Of a DNA stretch of 55,433 nucleotides, positions 8,167 to 16,789 are shown piece after piece; the stretch's first letter is position 1, and each line of letters starts with the position of its first letter. Location of the stretch: contig CAVAMJ010000015.1 in NCBI GenBank assembly GCA_963589785.1, forward strand, positions 1 to 55,433. The letters run 5' to 3'. The notes beneath the pieces are model-generated. The model searched no databases. It had not been told where the DNA came from and saw only the letters and a list, made by a program, of their open reading frames with translations. Source of the stretch: SIG603 sp963589785. GTDB taxonomy: Bacteria > Bacillota > Clostridia > Oscillospirales > Acutalibacteraceae. A program made the position numbers and the translations under genes.

Positions 8167-9237
8167 ATGTCCAGAATTGATAATGTTACAGCAAAAATGA
8201 AGGAAGAGGGCTTAAGCCAGTTACTTCTCACCGATTCAGATGCTATTTTTTACCTCACAGGCGAGATGCAGCACTGCGGCGAGAGATTTTTAGGTTTATT
8301 ACTTAAGGATGACGGAAGCTACAAGCTTTTCCTCAATAAGCTTTTTTATAACAATGTTATTCCGCTTGATGATGTTGTTTATTTCACCGATAACACAAAC
8401 GGAGCGGTTCTTGCCGCAGAATATACCGACCACTCAAAGCCGCTTGGAATTGACAAGAACATGAGAGCGGAGTTTGTTCTTAAGCTTCAGGAGGCGGGAG
8501 CCGCTTCCGCATATGTTAACGGTTCAGAGATAGTTGATATGTTCCGTGCAATCAAGGATGAGCACGAGCAGCAGCTTATGATTAACGCTTCTATCCTCAA
8601 CGATCAGGCAATGCTTAAGATTAAGACCTTCGTCAAGGAGGGTGTGACAGAGATTGCACTTGCTGAGAAGCTTGGCGAGATTTATAGCGAGATGGGCGCA
8701 GAGGGATTCTCATTCCCACCTATCGTAAGCTTTGGCGCACATGCGGCAGATCCGCACCACGAACCTGACGAAACCGTTCTTACTAAAAATCAGTGCGTTC
8801 TTTTCGACATCGGCTGTGTCAAGGACGGCTACTGCTCCGATATGACAAGAACCTATTATTTCGGTGAGCCGAGCGAAGAGGAGAAGAAGATATTTGCGAT
8901 AGTCAAGAAGGCTAACGAAACAGCCGAGGCGATGATTAAGCCGGGCGTCCGTTTCTGCGATATTGACGCAGCCGCAAGAAATATCATTGAGGAAGCAGGT
9001 TACGGCGAGTACTTCACTCACAGACTGGGCCATTCTATCGGCAGAGAGTGCCACGAGCACGGCGACGTAAGCGGAATCAACGAAGCAAAAGTTGTACCGG
9101 GCATGACATTCTCATGTGAGCCGGGAATCTATCTCCCTGAGAAATACGGCGTGAGACTTGAGGATCTTTGCCTTGTCACAGAGGACGGAGTAAAGATTTT
9201 GAATGCCGTTCCGAAGGAAATCGAGGTTATCGGTTAA
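8167..9237 (+). CDS. M24-family Xaa-Pro peptidase
   Basis: A 356-residue cytoplasmic metallopeptidase that removes N-terminal residues preceding proline. The N-terminal creatinase-like domain is followed by the pita-bread catalytic domain. The five metal ligands are visible in FDIGC (Asp), CSDMTRTYYFG (Asp), HRLGHSIGRECHEHGD (His), SCEPGIYLP (Glu) and VRLEDLCLV (Glu). GAAAGGAAC precedes the ATG. The gene is a single unit with its own promoter and terminator. Whether it is PepP- or PepQ-like cannot be decided here. Confidence 0.9.
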   Translation: MSRIDNVTAKMKEEGLSQLLLTDSDAIFYLTGEMQHCGERFLGLLLKDDGSYKLFLNKLFYNNVIPLDDVVYFTDNTNGAVLAAEYTDHSKPLGIDKNMRAEFVLKLQEAGAASAYVNGSEIVDMFRAIKDEHEQQLMINASILNDQAMLKIKTFVKEGVTEIALAEKLGEIYSEMGAEGFSFPPIVSFGAHAADPHHEPDETVLTKNQCVLFDIGCVKDGYCSDMTRTYYFGEPSEEEKKIFAIVKKANETAEAMIKPGVRFCDIDAAARNIIEEAGYGEYFTHRLGHSIGRECHEHGDVSGINEAKVVPGMTFSCEPGIYLPEKYGVRLEDLCLVTEDGVKILNAVPKEIEVIG

Positions 9238-9255
9238 ATTAAATCAAAATAAAAT

Positions 9256-9303
9256 TGAGAGAACTTTTTGAGGTGCCCCCCGCAAAAAGCTCTCTCTTTT
9301 TTG
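9256..9303 (+). terminator. Terminator of the M24 peptidase gene
   Basis: GAGAG-AA-CTTTTTG pairs with CAAAAAG-CT-CTCTC and is followed by a run of six or more T. Confidence 0.75.
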
Positions 9304-9313
9304 CTTTTTGAGG

Positions 9314-9342
9314 TTCACAAAGAGCCCCAAAAATGGTAAAAT
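9314..9342 (+). promoter_or_regulatory. Promoter of the NudC-type gene
   Basis: -35 TTCACA (9314-9319), 17-bp spacer ending in TGG (extended -10), -10 TAAAAT (9337-9342). Confidence 0.6.
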
Positions 9343-9391
9343 TTTTGATTGTGAGCGAAAGCTAAACAAAAAAAGAGAAGGAAGAAAAGGT

Positions 9392-10279
9392 ATGCTACAG
9401 GACATAGGAAATAAGGTTTATCACAGCGAATATCTGCCGGAGAGAAAGGCGGCTGACGAAGATTATCTCATGGTTTTCAGAGGTAATGAGCTTTTGATGA
9501 AAATTGACGGTGAGAGCGATATTCCAAGGGTTAAGGATTTTGGAAACACGCTTGATAGGGATAAGCTTATCTATCTTTTTGAGATTTCAGATCAGGGATT
9601 TTTCCTTTTTACAGAAAATAAATTGCCCGAAGAAACAGAGTCTTTGAAGTATGAGAATTTGCATGCCAAGGTTGAATTTATGATACCTGACTGGAGATAT
9701 TTCGGATGCACGACTGCGCTTCATCTCTCTTATTTTTACAGTCATAATAAATTCTGCGGCTGCTGCGGCAAGCCTATGGTTCATTCCAAGACGGAGCGTG
9801 CCATGGTTTGTCCCGACTGCAATAATATCCGCTATCCCGATATGTCGGTTGCTGTAATCGTCGGAGTGAGAAACGGAAACAAACTTCTTATCACGCAGTA
9901 TGCCGACTCAAGAAGCGGCTACTATGCGCTTGTTGCGGGCTTTATGGAAATCGGCGAAACCCTTGAGGACACTGTCCACCGCGAGGTAATGGAGGAGACA
10001 GGCGTCAAGGTTAAAAATCTAAAGTATGTCGGCTGTCAGCCGTGGGGATACTCGAGAAATGTTCTTGTGGGCTTTTATGCCGACCTTGACGGTGACGACA
10101 AGATAACAAGACAAGAAAGCGAGCTCAAAACAGCGGTTTGGGTGGAGCGAGAAGAAATTCCGCTTCGAGAAAATCTCATGAGCCTTACCGCAACCATGAT
10201 GCAGACCTTCAAACAGCACAAGGACGAGGACGCAATCGAGCACAGCATTTATGAGGCTAAGCCGAATTCACAAATTTAA
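9392..10279 (+). CDS. nudC: NAD+ diphosphatase / NADH-RNA decapping Nudix hydrolase (NudC type)
   Basis: A 295-residue Nudix enzyme that cleaves NAD(H) to NMN(H) and AMP and, in studied homologues, removes NAD caps from RNA. A zinc ribbon (CGCCGKPM...CPDCNNIRYPD) precedes the Nudix box, which reads GFMEIGETLEDTVHREVMEETG. The NudC specificity motif follows as CQPWGYSRNVL instead of the common SQPWPFP, so the central residues differ. I chose the ATG at 9392 because GAAGGA lies 9 nt upstream; the frame opens earlier without a ribosome site. A bidirectional terminator follows. Confidence 0.86.
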   Translation: MLQDIGNKVYHSEYLPERKAADEDYLMVFRGNELLMKIDGESDIPRVKDFGNTLDRDKLIYLFEISDQGFFLFTENKLPEETESLKYENLHAKVEFMIPDWRYFGCTTALHLSYFYSHNKFCGCCGKPMVHSKTERAMVCPDCNNIRYPDMSVAVIVGVRNGNKLLITQYADSRSGYYALVAGFMEIGETLEDTVHREVMEETGVKVKNLKYVGCQPWGYSRNVLVGFYADLDGDDKITRQESELKTAVWVEREEIPLRENLMSLTATMMQTFKQHKDEDAIEHSIYEAKPNSQI

Positions 10280-10293
10280 TAAGAGCAAAAAAG

Positions 10294-10325
10294 AAAAACA
10301 GGAAGCGGCGGCTTCCTGTTTTTTG
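10294..10325. terminator. Bidirectional terminator between nudC and the TRAP operon
   Basis: A near-perfect stem ACAGGAAGC/GCTTCCTGT with loop GGCG, flanked by an A-run on the left and a T-run on the right. It serves nudC (plus) and dctP (minus). Confidence 0.85.
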
Positions 10326-10333
10326 TTTCCGTA

Positions 10334-11365
10334 TCAGTTGATTCCTTCTGTGTAGGAATTATAGATCTCGGGATTTATTTCGTTTTGGATGGATTCGTAA
10401 ACGCCCTTTGCGGCATCACGAATTTCCTGTCTCATTTCATCGGAAAGAGTGATTATCTGAGTTCCGCTCTCTTCGATAACGGCAACCTTCTCCGCAATTC
10501 TTGTATCGGACTGCTCACGTGCATATTCTGTGGCAATCTCTGCGGCTTGCGTGAGAATTTCCTGTTCGTCTTCCGGGAGATCCTGGAAGAAATCGTCGTT
10601 TACGATGAGGGAGATGAGGTGCGGAAGGTGGTTTGTTTCAACAACATAATCCTGCTGCTCATAGAGGTTGTTCGAGACGATAACCTCATACGGGTTCTCC
10701 TGGGCATCAATGGTGTGCTGCTGAAGTCCGATATAAACCTCGCTGAAGCTCATCGGTGTTGGGTTGGCTCCGAGAGACTTCCAGAAAGCAAGGTGGAAGC
10801 TGTTCTCCATGGTACGGATTTTCTGACCCTTGAAGTCGGAGAGGCTGTAGACTGGCTTATTTGTGCTCATAACTCTGAAGCCCTGGTCTGCCATTCCGAG
10901 AAGGTGATAGCCGCCGTCCGTGTAGACATTGCTGATTAAGCTATAGAATGTCGGATCGTCAATCTTCTTGCGGCAATCGTCAAGAGAATCGAAAACGCAA
11001 GGAAGATCAAATACGGCGAGGTCATTCATGAACGAAACCTGAGGCGCTGTGTTCTGTACGATGAACGGAATGTCTCCGTCTGCGCAGGTCTCGAGCAAAT
11101 CTCTGTCGCCGCCAAGAGTGGAGTTCGGATAAACCTGGATTTTCATTTTTCCGTCGCTGAGTTCCTCAACCTTCTCTGCAAATTTCTCTGCGAAAAGCTG
11201 GGTAACGGTGTCCTCCGGGCTTGCTGTAGCAAGCGGCCAAGAGTAACGCTGAACGCTGTCGCTCGAAGAGGAACAACCCGTCATTGCGACGAGAAATGCA
11301 AGGCTTAATATAAGTGCCGGGATTCTGAGGAGTAAGCGGCTTTTTTTCTTTTTGTTAAGTTTCAT
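10334..11365 (-). CDS. dctP: TRAP transporter substrate-binding lipoprotein (DctP family)
   Basis: A 343-residue extracytoplasmic receptor of a tripartite ATP-independent periplasmic transporter. A lipoprotein signal ends in MTGC, fitting a Gram-positive anchored receptor. Family motifs include SWPLATASPEDTVTQLFAEKF, FKGQKIRTMENSFHLAFWKSLGANPTPMSFSEVYIGLQQHTIDAQENP; the single Arg in KIRTME is the residue that usually binds a substrate carboxylate. It is the last gene of a dctQ-dctM-dctP operon next to a 3-dehydroquinate dehydratase gene, so an organic acid such as quinate or shikimate is a reasonable but unproven ligand. Confidence 0.88.
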   Translation of the reverse strand: MKLNKKKKSRLLLRIPALILSLAFLVAMTGCSSSSDSVQRYSWPLATASPEDTVTQLFAEKFAEKVEELSDGKMKIQVYPNSTLGGDRDLLETCADGDIPFIVQNTAPQVSFMNDLAVFDLPCVFDSLDDCRKKIDDPTFYSLISNVYTDGGYHLLGMADQGFRVMSTNKPVYSLSDFKGQKIRTMENSFHLAFWKSLGANPTPMSFSEVYIGLQQHTIDAQENPYEVIVSNNLYEQQDYVVETNHLPHLISLIVNDDFFQDLPEDEQEILTQAAEIATEYAREQSDTRIAEKVAVIEESGTQIITLSDEMRQEIRDAAKGVYESIQNEINPEIYNSYTEGIN

Positions 11366-11379
11366 GATGTCGTGCCTCC

Positions 11380-12669
11380 TTACAGAATTCCGATTGAAAT
11401 TGCGGGGATAAAGGTAATGAGAAGAAGTGCGATGAAGAAGAAGCCTATCATCGGCATGGCTTTCTTTGCGATGCTCATAACGGGAACGTCTGTAAGCGAG
11501 CTTGCAACGAAGAGGTTAACGCCGATAGGCGGTGTGACAAAGCCGATAGCGAGGTTAACAACCATGATAACGCCGAACTGGACAGGATCCATACCGATAG
11601 CCTCTACGATAGGCAGAAGAATCGGAGTGAGAATGAGGATAGCCGGAGTTGTGTCCATAACCATTCCGACGATGAGAAGGAACACGTTGATTATGAGAAG
11701 GATTGAAACCGGGCTGTGGAAGTTGTTGAGAATGAATTCGCTGACCGTCTGCGGAACCTGCATGAGGGTGAGAACTCTCGAGAATGCAGTCGAAGCGGCA
11801 AGAATGAAAAGTATCGGAGTGAATGTGCGGATAGACTCAACGAGTATTCCCCAGATGTCACGAACCTTGATGCTCTTGTAAACAAAGAGGCTGATGATAA
11901 GTGCATAGAAAACGGAGATAACCGCAGCCTCTGTCGGAGAAGCAACACCGGAGTAGATGCATCCCAAGATGATTACGGGACTTAAAAGTGCGAAGAAGCT
12001 TTCCTTCAAGACCTTAAAAAGTCCTTTCTTGTGAAGAGCGTTGACTTCGGCATCGATTTTCTCTCTGTCCTCACCGTAACGCTTGCAGTGATAGATAGCG
12101 TAGATCATGAGAAGAGCGCCGATCATAAGTCCCGGGATAATTCCCGCAAGGAACAAATCACTGACGGACGCGCCCGATGCCATACCGTACATGATGAACG
12201 GTATGCTTGGCGGAATGATAACGCCGAGACCGCCCGCAACAGCCACGATAGCCGTTGAGAAAGTGAGGTCATAGCCAAGTGCCGAGAGAATCGGAATTGT
12301 CATGCTTCCGACAGCCGCAACGGTTGCGGGAGCAGAGCCCGAGATTGCACCGTAGAAAAGACATGTGACGATTACGGCACACGGCATACCTGCGGGGAGC
12401 TTTCCGAGGAAATATGCGAAGACGTCAAATAACTTTTTTGAGATACCGCCCTTTGCCATGATGATACCCGAAAGAACGAACATCGGAACAGCAAGAAGAG
12501 GGAAGGAATCAAGACCACCGAACATGGCACGAATTAAGTACTTTGCTCCGACGGTAAAGGACGGGTCAAACACCGACGGAAGCACCGAGGTGATTCCGAG
12601 TGTGATAGAAACGGGAACGGCGACGACCAGCAAAGCCACAAATATTATAAATAAAACTACGACCGGCAT
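11380..12669 (-). CDS. dctM: TRAP transporter large permease (DctM)
   Basis: A 429-residue membrane protein with about 12 hydrophobic helices, the ion-coupled translocation subunit of a TRAP system. Family landmarks include SGSAPATVAAVGSMTIP, IIPPSIPFIMYG, SPTEAAVISVFYA and GFVTPPIGVNLFV. Its ATG overlaps the dctQ stop in TAATG, indicating translational coupling, and dctP follows after 14 bp. Confidence 0.93.
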   Translation of the reverse strand: MPVVVLFIIFVALLVVAVPVSITLGITSVLPSVFDPSFTVGAKYLIRAMFGGLDSFPLLAVPMFVLSGIIMAKGGISKKLFDVFAYFLGKLPAGMPCAVIVTCLFYGAISGSAPATVAAVGSMTIPILSALGYDLTFSTAIVAVAGGLGVIIPPSIPFIMYGMASGASVSDLFLAGIIPGLMIGALLMIYAIYHCKRYGEDREKIDAEVNALHKKGLFKVLKESFFALLSPVIILGCIYSGVASPTEAAVISVFYALIISLFVYKSIKVRDIWGILVESIRTFTPILFILAASTAFSRVLTLMQVPQTVSEFILNNFHSPVSILLIINVFLLIVGMVMDTTPAILILTPILLPIVEAIGMDPVQFGVIMVVNLAIGFVTPPIGVNLFVASSLTDVPVMSIAKKAMPMIGFFFIALLLITFIPAISIGIL

Positions 12670-13295
12670 TAGCGTTCCTCCTTGTTGGATTTTTTGATAG
12701 TCTTGACACGGTTGTCGATGCCTGCCTCGATACCGTTTTCAAGAGAAACCTCAGAGTTTGCCTCGATGAAGGACTCAGGAGTGTTTCTTTCGGGATGTGC
12801 GGGGTCAAAGACATTTTCGCCGCGAGCGACTCTAAATTCGATTATCCAGCGCTGCAAAACTCTGAATGCAACCAGAATGAAGGAGAAAAGCGGTGCCGCC
12901 TGAATATAATACATGGGAATCGAGCATGCGGGCGAAAGCTGGCCGCTGTGCACGGACGACATCATGTAGGAATAGGCGAACGGAATCATGTAGATGAAAA
13001 AGATAAGCTCGAAGGTGTGATTAACAACCTTGAAGATAGCCTTTCCTCTTCTGGGGAAAATCGCAACGAACTGTTCGATTTTTATGGAAAGACATTTTTT
13101 GCTGCAATAGCTCACACTGAGAAATCCGCTCCAGATAAAGAGGTAACGGGTTATCTCCTCGCTCCAGGAAAGGCTCATTCCGAGAATGTATCTTGAAAAG
13201 ACCTGTATTCCCATGATGAGCGTCATGGCGATAAGAAAAACAACCAGGATGAATTCCTCGAGGTTCTCATCGAGCCAATGAAGAATTTTTTTCAT
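12669..13295 (-). CDS. dctQ: TRAP transporter small permease (DctQ)
   Basis: A 208-residue protein with four predicted membrane helices, the small subunit that pairs with DctM. The motif SWSEEITRYLFIWSGFLSVSY is typical. I start it at the ATG at 13295, which has AAAGGAG 7 nt upstream; the frame opens 30 bp earlier but that ATG has no ribosome site. The C-terminal tail (after about residue 155) is long, hydrophilic and charged for this family. Confidence 0.87.
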   Translation of the reverse strand: MKKILHWLDENLEEFILVVFLIAMTLIMGIQVFSRYILGMSLSWSEEITRYLFIWSGFLSVSYCSKKCLSIKIEQFVAIFPRRGKAIFKVVNHTFELIFFIYMIPFAYSYMMSSVHSGQLSPACSIPMYYIQAAPLFSFILVAFRVLQRWIIEFRVARGENVFDPAHPERNTPESFIEANSEVSLENGIEAGIDNRVKTIKKSNKEER

Positions 13296-13333
13296 GAGGG
13301 GGCTCCTTTGCAATAAATTTAACAAACAATGAT

Positions 13334-13381
13334 AAAAAAATCACCGGTATCTCTATTATAAATAAAAATACCGATGATTTA
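13334..13381 (-). terminator. Terminator downstream of aroD
   Basis: On the minus strand AATCATCGGTAT pairs with ATACCGGTGATT (one G-U) and is followed by a run of T. It separates aroD from the TRAP operon. Confidence 0.75.
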
Positions 13382-13383
13382 AA
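13355..13383 (-). promoter_or_regulatory. Candidate TRAP operon promoter embedded in the aroD terminator
   Basis: Minus strand: -35 TTTAAA (13378-13383), 17-bp spacer, perfect -10 TATAAT (13355-13360). The -10 lies in the terminator loop, so RNA started here would lack the left arm and escape termination. The -35 match is only 4 of 6. Confidence 0.45.
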
Positions 13384-13423
13384 GAAGCAAATTGACTTTT
13401 TGTTCTAAACAACGAACAAGTAA

Positions 13424-14185
13424 TTACATAGCGTTATGGAGAAGTCCAAGAACTGTGTTAAGATCATTTACTCCCATCTGTCCCGGAGCACTTGCCTTCT
13501 TAGCTGCACCGAATGTCATGGAAGAACCGAAGACCTCGCCACAAAGACGGCTGATAACGCCTGTGCCTGCCATGGACATTGTGATGATAGGACGGTCAGC
13601 GTAATTAGTTGTCATTTCCTCTGTAGCTGCGAGGAGTGTGAGAACATCCTTCTTGCTCTGAGGCATAACGGCAATCTTAGGAATATCAGCGTTCATATCC
13701 TGCATCTTGCGCAGACGATAGATGATGTCTGCCTTAGCCGGAGTCTTGAAGAAGTCGTGGTTGGAAGCGATAACCTTAACGCCCGCTGCGTGAGCACCGT
13801 CGATGATCTTCTTGACGATCTCGTCGCCTGTGAAGATCTCTACGTCTACGAGGTCAACGTAGCCTGTCTGAGCAGCCTTGATGTTGAGCTCTGCATAAGC
13901 TTCAGGCTCGATAGCCTTTTCGCCGCCCTCCTTGGAGGTACGGAATGTCATGAGAAGCGGAATGTTTCCGAGTGTCTCACGAAGATCCTTGAGGACATCC
14001 TCAACTTTAGCAAAATCAAATACGCCTTCGAACCAGTCAACACGCCACTCGACTACGTCAATCGGAATGGAGTGGAAGGTCTTAGCCTCTGAAATAATGT
14101 CTTCTTTTGTTACACCTACGATAGGTACAATGATTTTTGGTGCGCCTGCACCGATTTCTACATCACGAATTTTAACAGTGTTCAT
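13424..14185 (-). CDS. aroD: Type I 3-dehydroquinate dehydratase
   Basis: A 253-residue class I DHQ dehydratase, which converts 3-dehydroquinate to 3-dehydroshikimate through a Schiff base. Active-site groups are present: the EWRVDWF segment, the catalytic His in SNHDF, the Schiff-base Lys in KIAVMP, Arg in SRLCGE and the SAPGQ loop. No other chorismate-pathway gene is near, apart from two dehydrogenases of the YdiB type. Type I enzymes paired with YdiB and an MFS transporter also occur in E. coli (ydiB-aroD region). Here it lies downstream of an MFS gene on the same strand and probably serves quinate catabolism, though a biosynthetic role cannot be excluded. Confidence 0.92.
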   Translation of the reverse strand: MNTVKIRDVEIGAGAPKIIVPIVGVTKEDIISEAKTFHSIPIDVVEWRVDWFEGVFDFAKVEDVLKDLRETLGNIPLLMTFRTSKEGGEKAIEPEAYAELNIKAAQTGYVDLVDVEIFTGDEIVKKIIDGAHAAGVKVIASNHDFFKTPAKADIIYRLRKMQDMNADIPKIAVMPQSKKDVLTLLAATEEMTTNYADRPIITMSMAGTGVISRLCGEVFGSSMTFGAAKKASAPGQMGVNDLNTVLGLLHNAM

Positions 14186-14235
14186 GATAGCGTCCCTTTC
14201 TTAACAAGAACTTAATGAAATATGGTTAAACAATA

Positions 14236-14248
14236 GATACAATGTATC
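14236..14248. promoter_or_regulatory. Palindrome resembling the LysR sites, upstream of aroD
   Basis: GATACAATGTATC. It shares the ATACA/TGTAT half-sites of the two stronger sites at 15654 and 16713 but with a 1-bp rather than 5-bp centre, so it may not be the same operator. Confidence 0.35.
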
Positions 14249-14267
14249 GATTAATTTGATTATACAA

Positions 14268-15482
14268 TCAATTATCCTTTTCTGCAAGCTCTACCATCTT
14301 CTTATAACGAAGATTTACGAAGAGACCGAGAACAACGCCGACAGCTGTGAGAACAATGTTCATTGTCATAACTGCTGAAGGCTGCATCTTAGAAGCTGCT
14401 GTGAGGATTGTGTAGTTGCAAAGTGATGATGCGATCATAACGAGAGCTGTAACAGTACCCTTGATTTTCGGGAAGAGCATGTTGCAAACAGAAGTAGCGA
14501 TCTGGAGAAGTCCGCCGGCACCTGCCCAGCCGATGATGAATGCGCCTGCGATCATGAGTGTCTGAGTCTGACCGACTAAAACAACGATGAGTGTTACGAG
14601 GCAGATTACTGGGTAAGCAACGATGAATCTAACATCCTTAATCTTCTTTGTGAGAAGAGCGGTAACAACGAGAGCGATGAGAGTACCGGCAGAGTAGTAT
14701 GTCTGCATGATGGATGGGTTCTCCCAGCCAACATTTGTCTTAGCGAAGTTCTGTGCGCAGTTGAGCCAGAGCTGGAATGTACCTGTGCATGTGAAGCCGA
14801 TGAGGATCATAGCGATGGACTCAAAGGAGAAGTGAGTGTGCTTTAAGCTGTCGATGAGACCTTCCTTTTTGCCTGATGCCTTCTGGTCTGAATCCGGAAG
14901 CGGGAAGATGAATACGAGAACTAAGAGAACAGCATAGACGATACCGCAGCCGATGAAGAGACGGTTGTAAGAGGTAAGGCCGGAAGCTGTTGTAGCAACT
15001 GTTACGCCGAGAACGAACGGGAGAAGCATCTGAGCGATAGCGATGAAGAACTTGATTCCCATTGTAGCAACACCGGGAGCCTTGTAGATGATCTCTGTAA
15101 CACCCGGATAGATGCCTGTGTCGAGGAATGAGTTTGCGATACCGCCGATGATTGCGCAAACATAAGCGATCTGGTAGCCGCCGTGTGTACCTGCGTTAAA
15201 TGCGAGTGCAAGACCGATGAGATAAACTGCATAGGAAGCACTGCCGATTGCCATGGAGATTCTTCTGCCGAGCTTATCGGAGAGAGGACCTGCGAAAGGA
15301 AGAGCGATCAAACGACCTAAGCCGAGAGCGGCGCTGATAGCTGTGATAGCCATTGCCTCTACGCCCCAAGAAGCTGCGAGAGCCTCTTTAATGACTGCCT
15401 GACCGAGAATTGAGCATCCGACACCATGGATGAAATAGTTCAAGTACATGATTAGCGCACTTGGAAAATATTTCTTGTTCAT
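14268..15482 (-). CDS. MFS transporter (YdiN/YdiM-like), probable quinate/shikimate permease
   Basis: A 404-residue major facilitator protein with 12 predicted membrane helices and the loop 2-3 motif GPLSDKLGRRISM. The start at 15482 is set by AAGGAG with suitable spacing; the open frame extends 24 bp further upstream without support. It sits 82 bp upstream of aroD on the same strand and diverges from the LysR gene. The neighbourhood (dehydroquinate dehydratase, YdiB-like enzymes) suggests transport of quinate, shikimate or a related cyclitol acid; the protein itself does not reveal the substrate. Confidence 0.82.
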   Translation of the reverse strand: MNKKYFPSALIMYLNYFIHGVGCSILGQAVIKEALAASWGVEAMAITAISAALGLGRLIALPFAGPLSDKLGRRISMAIGSASYAVYLIGLALAFNAGTHGGYQIAYVCAIIGGIANSFLDTGIYPGVTEIIYKAPGVATMGIKFFIAIAQMLLPFVLGVTVATTASGLTSYNRLFIGCGIVYAVLLVLVFIFPLPDSDQKASGKKEGLIDSLKHTHFSFESIAMILIGFTCTGTFQLWLNCAQNFAKTNVGWENPSIMQTYYSAGTLIALVVTALLTKKIKDVRFIVAYPVICLVTLIVVLVGQTQTLMIAGAFIIGWAGAGGLLQIATSVCNMLFPKIKGTVTALVMIASSLCNYTILTAASKMQPSAVMTMNIVLTAVGVVLGLFVNLRYKKMVELAEKDN

Positions 15483-15570
15483 TTTTAACTCCTTACCCTT
15501 TAACAATACGGGTTTTAAATAAATATTTTTGTTTTGTCACAAACAAATAACCGAGCCACTTTCGTGAAGT

Positions 15571-15612
15571 CTGTTAAAAAAATAACACATCGGTTTGATA
15601 TTATTTTAACAG
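15571..15612. repeat. Imperfect inverted repeat in the MFS-LysR divergent region
   Basis: CTGTTAAAAAAATAA (15571-15585) and TTATTTTAACAG (15601-15612) are inverted copies of each other apart from three extra bases. It lies between the divergent start codons and could be an additional regulatory site; it does not match the ATACA/TGTAT sites. Confidence 0.4.
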
Positions 15613-15653
15613 GTGTAGGCTATGTAGTCTAATGCTTTTATGTTTGAAAAACA

Positions 15654-15668
15654 ATACATTGAATGTAT
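15654..15668. promoter_or_regulatory. LysR-type operator between the MFS and LysR genes
   Basis: ATACATTGAATGTAT, a perfect palindrome around one central G. It contains the T-N11-A core of LysR-type binding sites and has the same half-sites and 5-bp centre as 16713-16727. Confidence 0.65.
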
Positions 15669-15775
15669 CAATCAAATGTGTTACAATAAAATCACGGTAA
15701 TTTTTAAATCAAAAATACACTCTAAAAGAAAACTCCGGTTAAATTTTCAACACAAAACCGAAAGGAATGAGGCTT

Positions 15776-16729
15776 GTGACCTTAAATCAGATTTTATATT
15801 TTCAGAAGGTGGCTCAGCTTGAGAACTATCATCAGGCGGCGGAGGAGCTTTATATCTCTCAGCCGTCACTAAGCCGATCGATAGCTTCGCTCGAAAGCGA
15901 ACTGGGCGTCACTCTGTTCGAGAAAAAGGGCAGAGGAATAGAACTTACTAAAGCGGGAAAGCTCTTTTTGGAACATGCCGATAAGATTGCAGAGGACTGC
16001 GACATAGCCGTCGGCAAGATGAAAGAGATTTCCGTGGACGGCGGAAAAATCGACATCGGCTATATATTTCCGCTTGCGGGGCATTATATTCCGCACAAGG
16101 TAAGAAAGTTCTTAAACATAGAAGAAAATAAAAATGTGGTTTTTAATTTCTATCAAAATCACACTCCCGCCATTGCCGAGAAGGTAAGAACGGGAGAAAT
16201 AGACATCGGCTTCGGATGCTATCTTAACGATAAGGATATGGAATTTTTCCCGCTCAGCGCTCAGGAGCTTGTTATAATCACGCCGAAAAATCATCCACTG
16301 TCCGATATGAAAGAGGTTCCGCTGTCGGTTCTCAATCAGTATCCGATAATCGGCTATGAGCCGGCTTCGTGGATGGGAACCTACGAGAAGCATCTATTTA
16401 AGAAATATCAACTCAATCCGAATATGGTTGTAGAGTGCCCCGACGAATATTCTCTAGTGTCGCTCGTTCGTGAGGACTTTGGAATAGCCCTCATGCCAAG
16501 GACAGATATTCTCGATTCCTCAAAGGATATATGCATACTAAAAATCAAGGGACTTGAAATTTACAGACAGGTATTTATGTTCTGGATGAAGGGCCGCTAT
16601 CGTTTGCCTGCCGCAGAGCGTTTTATCAAATATATGAAGCAACAGCAGGAGATTGGCGCGAATGATACCGAAAATGTATCAAAACTTTATCTAAAGGATA
16701 TTGTTAATTTTTATACAAAGAGTGTATGA
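15776..16729 (+). CDS. LysR-family transcriptional regulator
   Basis: A 317-residue LTTR. Its N-terminal winged helix is typical (LNQILYFQKVAQLENYHQAAEELYISQPSLSRSIASLESELG), and the effector-binding domain covers residues about 90-300. I favour the GTG at 15776, giving TLNQILYF at the N-terminus with AAAGGA upstream; an ATG at 15767 is the alternative. It diverges from the MFS gene and is followed by the flavin reductase gene. Palindromes with the T-N11-A core lie on both sides of it, the second overlapping its own stop codon. This suggests it autoregulates and activates both flanking units in response to a quinate/shikimate-pathway compound. Confidence 0.9.
   Translation: MTLNQILYFQKVAQLENYHQAAEELYISQPSLSRSIASLESELGVTLFEKKGRGIELTKAGKLFLEHADKIAEDCDIAVGKMKEISVDGGKIDIGYIFPLAGHYIPHKVRKFLNIEENKNVVFNFYQNHTPAIAEKVRTGEIDIGFGCYLNDKDMEFFPLSAQELVIITPKNHPLSDMKEVPLSVLNQYPIIGYEPASWMGTYEKHLFKKYQLNPNMVVECPDEYSLVSLVREDFGIALMPRTDILDSSKDICILKIKGLEIYRQVFMFWMKGRYRLPAAERFIKYMKQQQEIGANDTENVSKLYLKDIVNFYTKSV
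16713..16727. promoter_or_regulatory. LysR-type operator upstream of the flavin reductase gene
   Basis: ATACAAAGAGTGTAT: the same ATACA-N5-TGTAT architecture as 15654-15668, overlapping the last codons of the LysR gene. Its centre is about 52 bp upstream of the transcription start predicted from the adjacent promoter, a usual position for LysR activation. Confidence 0.65.
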
Positions 16730-16736
16730 TAAAACT

Positions 16737-16765
16737 GTCACAAGCAAGTAAGCCAATCGTGTAAT
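16737..16765 (+). promoter_or_regulatory. Candidate promoter of the flavin reductase operon
   Basis: -35 GTCACA (16737-16742), 17-bp spacer, -10 TGTAAT (16760-16765). The weak -35 fits an activator-dependent promoter. The leader would be short, since AAGGAG lies at 16775-16780. Confidence 0.4.
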
Positions 16766-16789
16766 GTGTTGTATAAGGAGTTAAATTTC

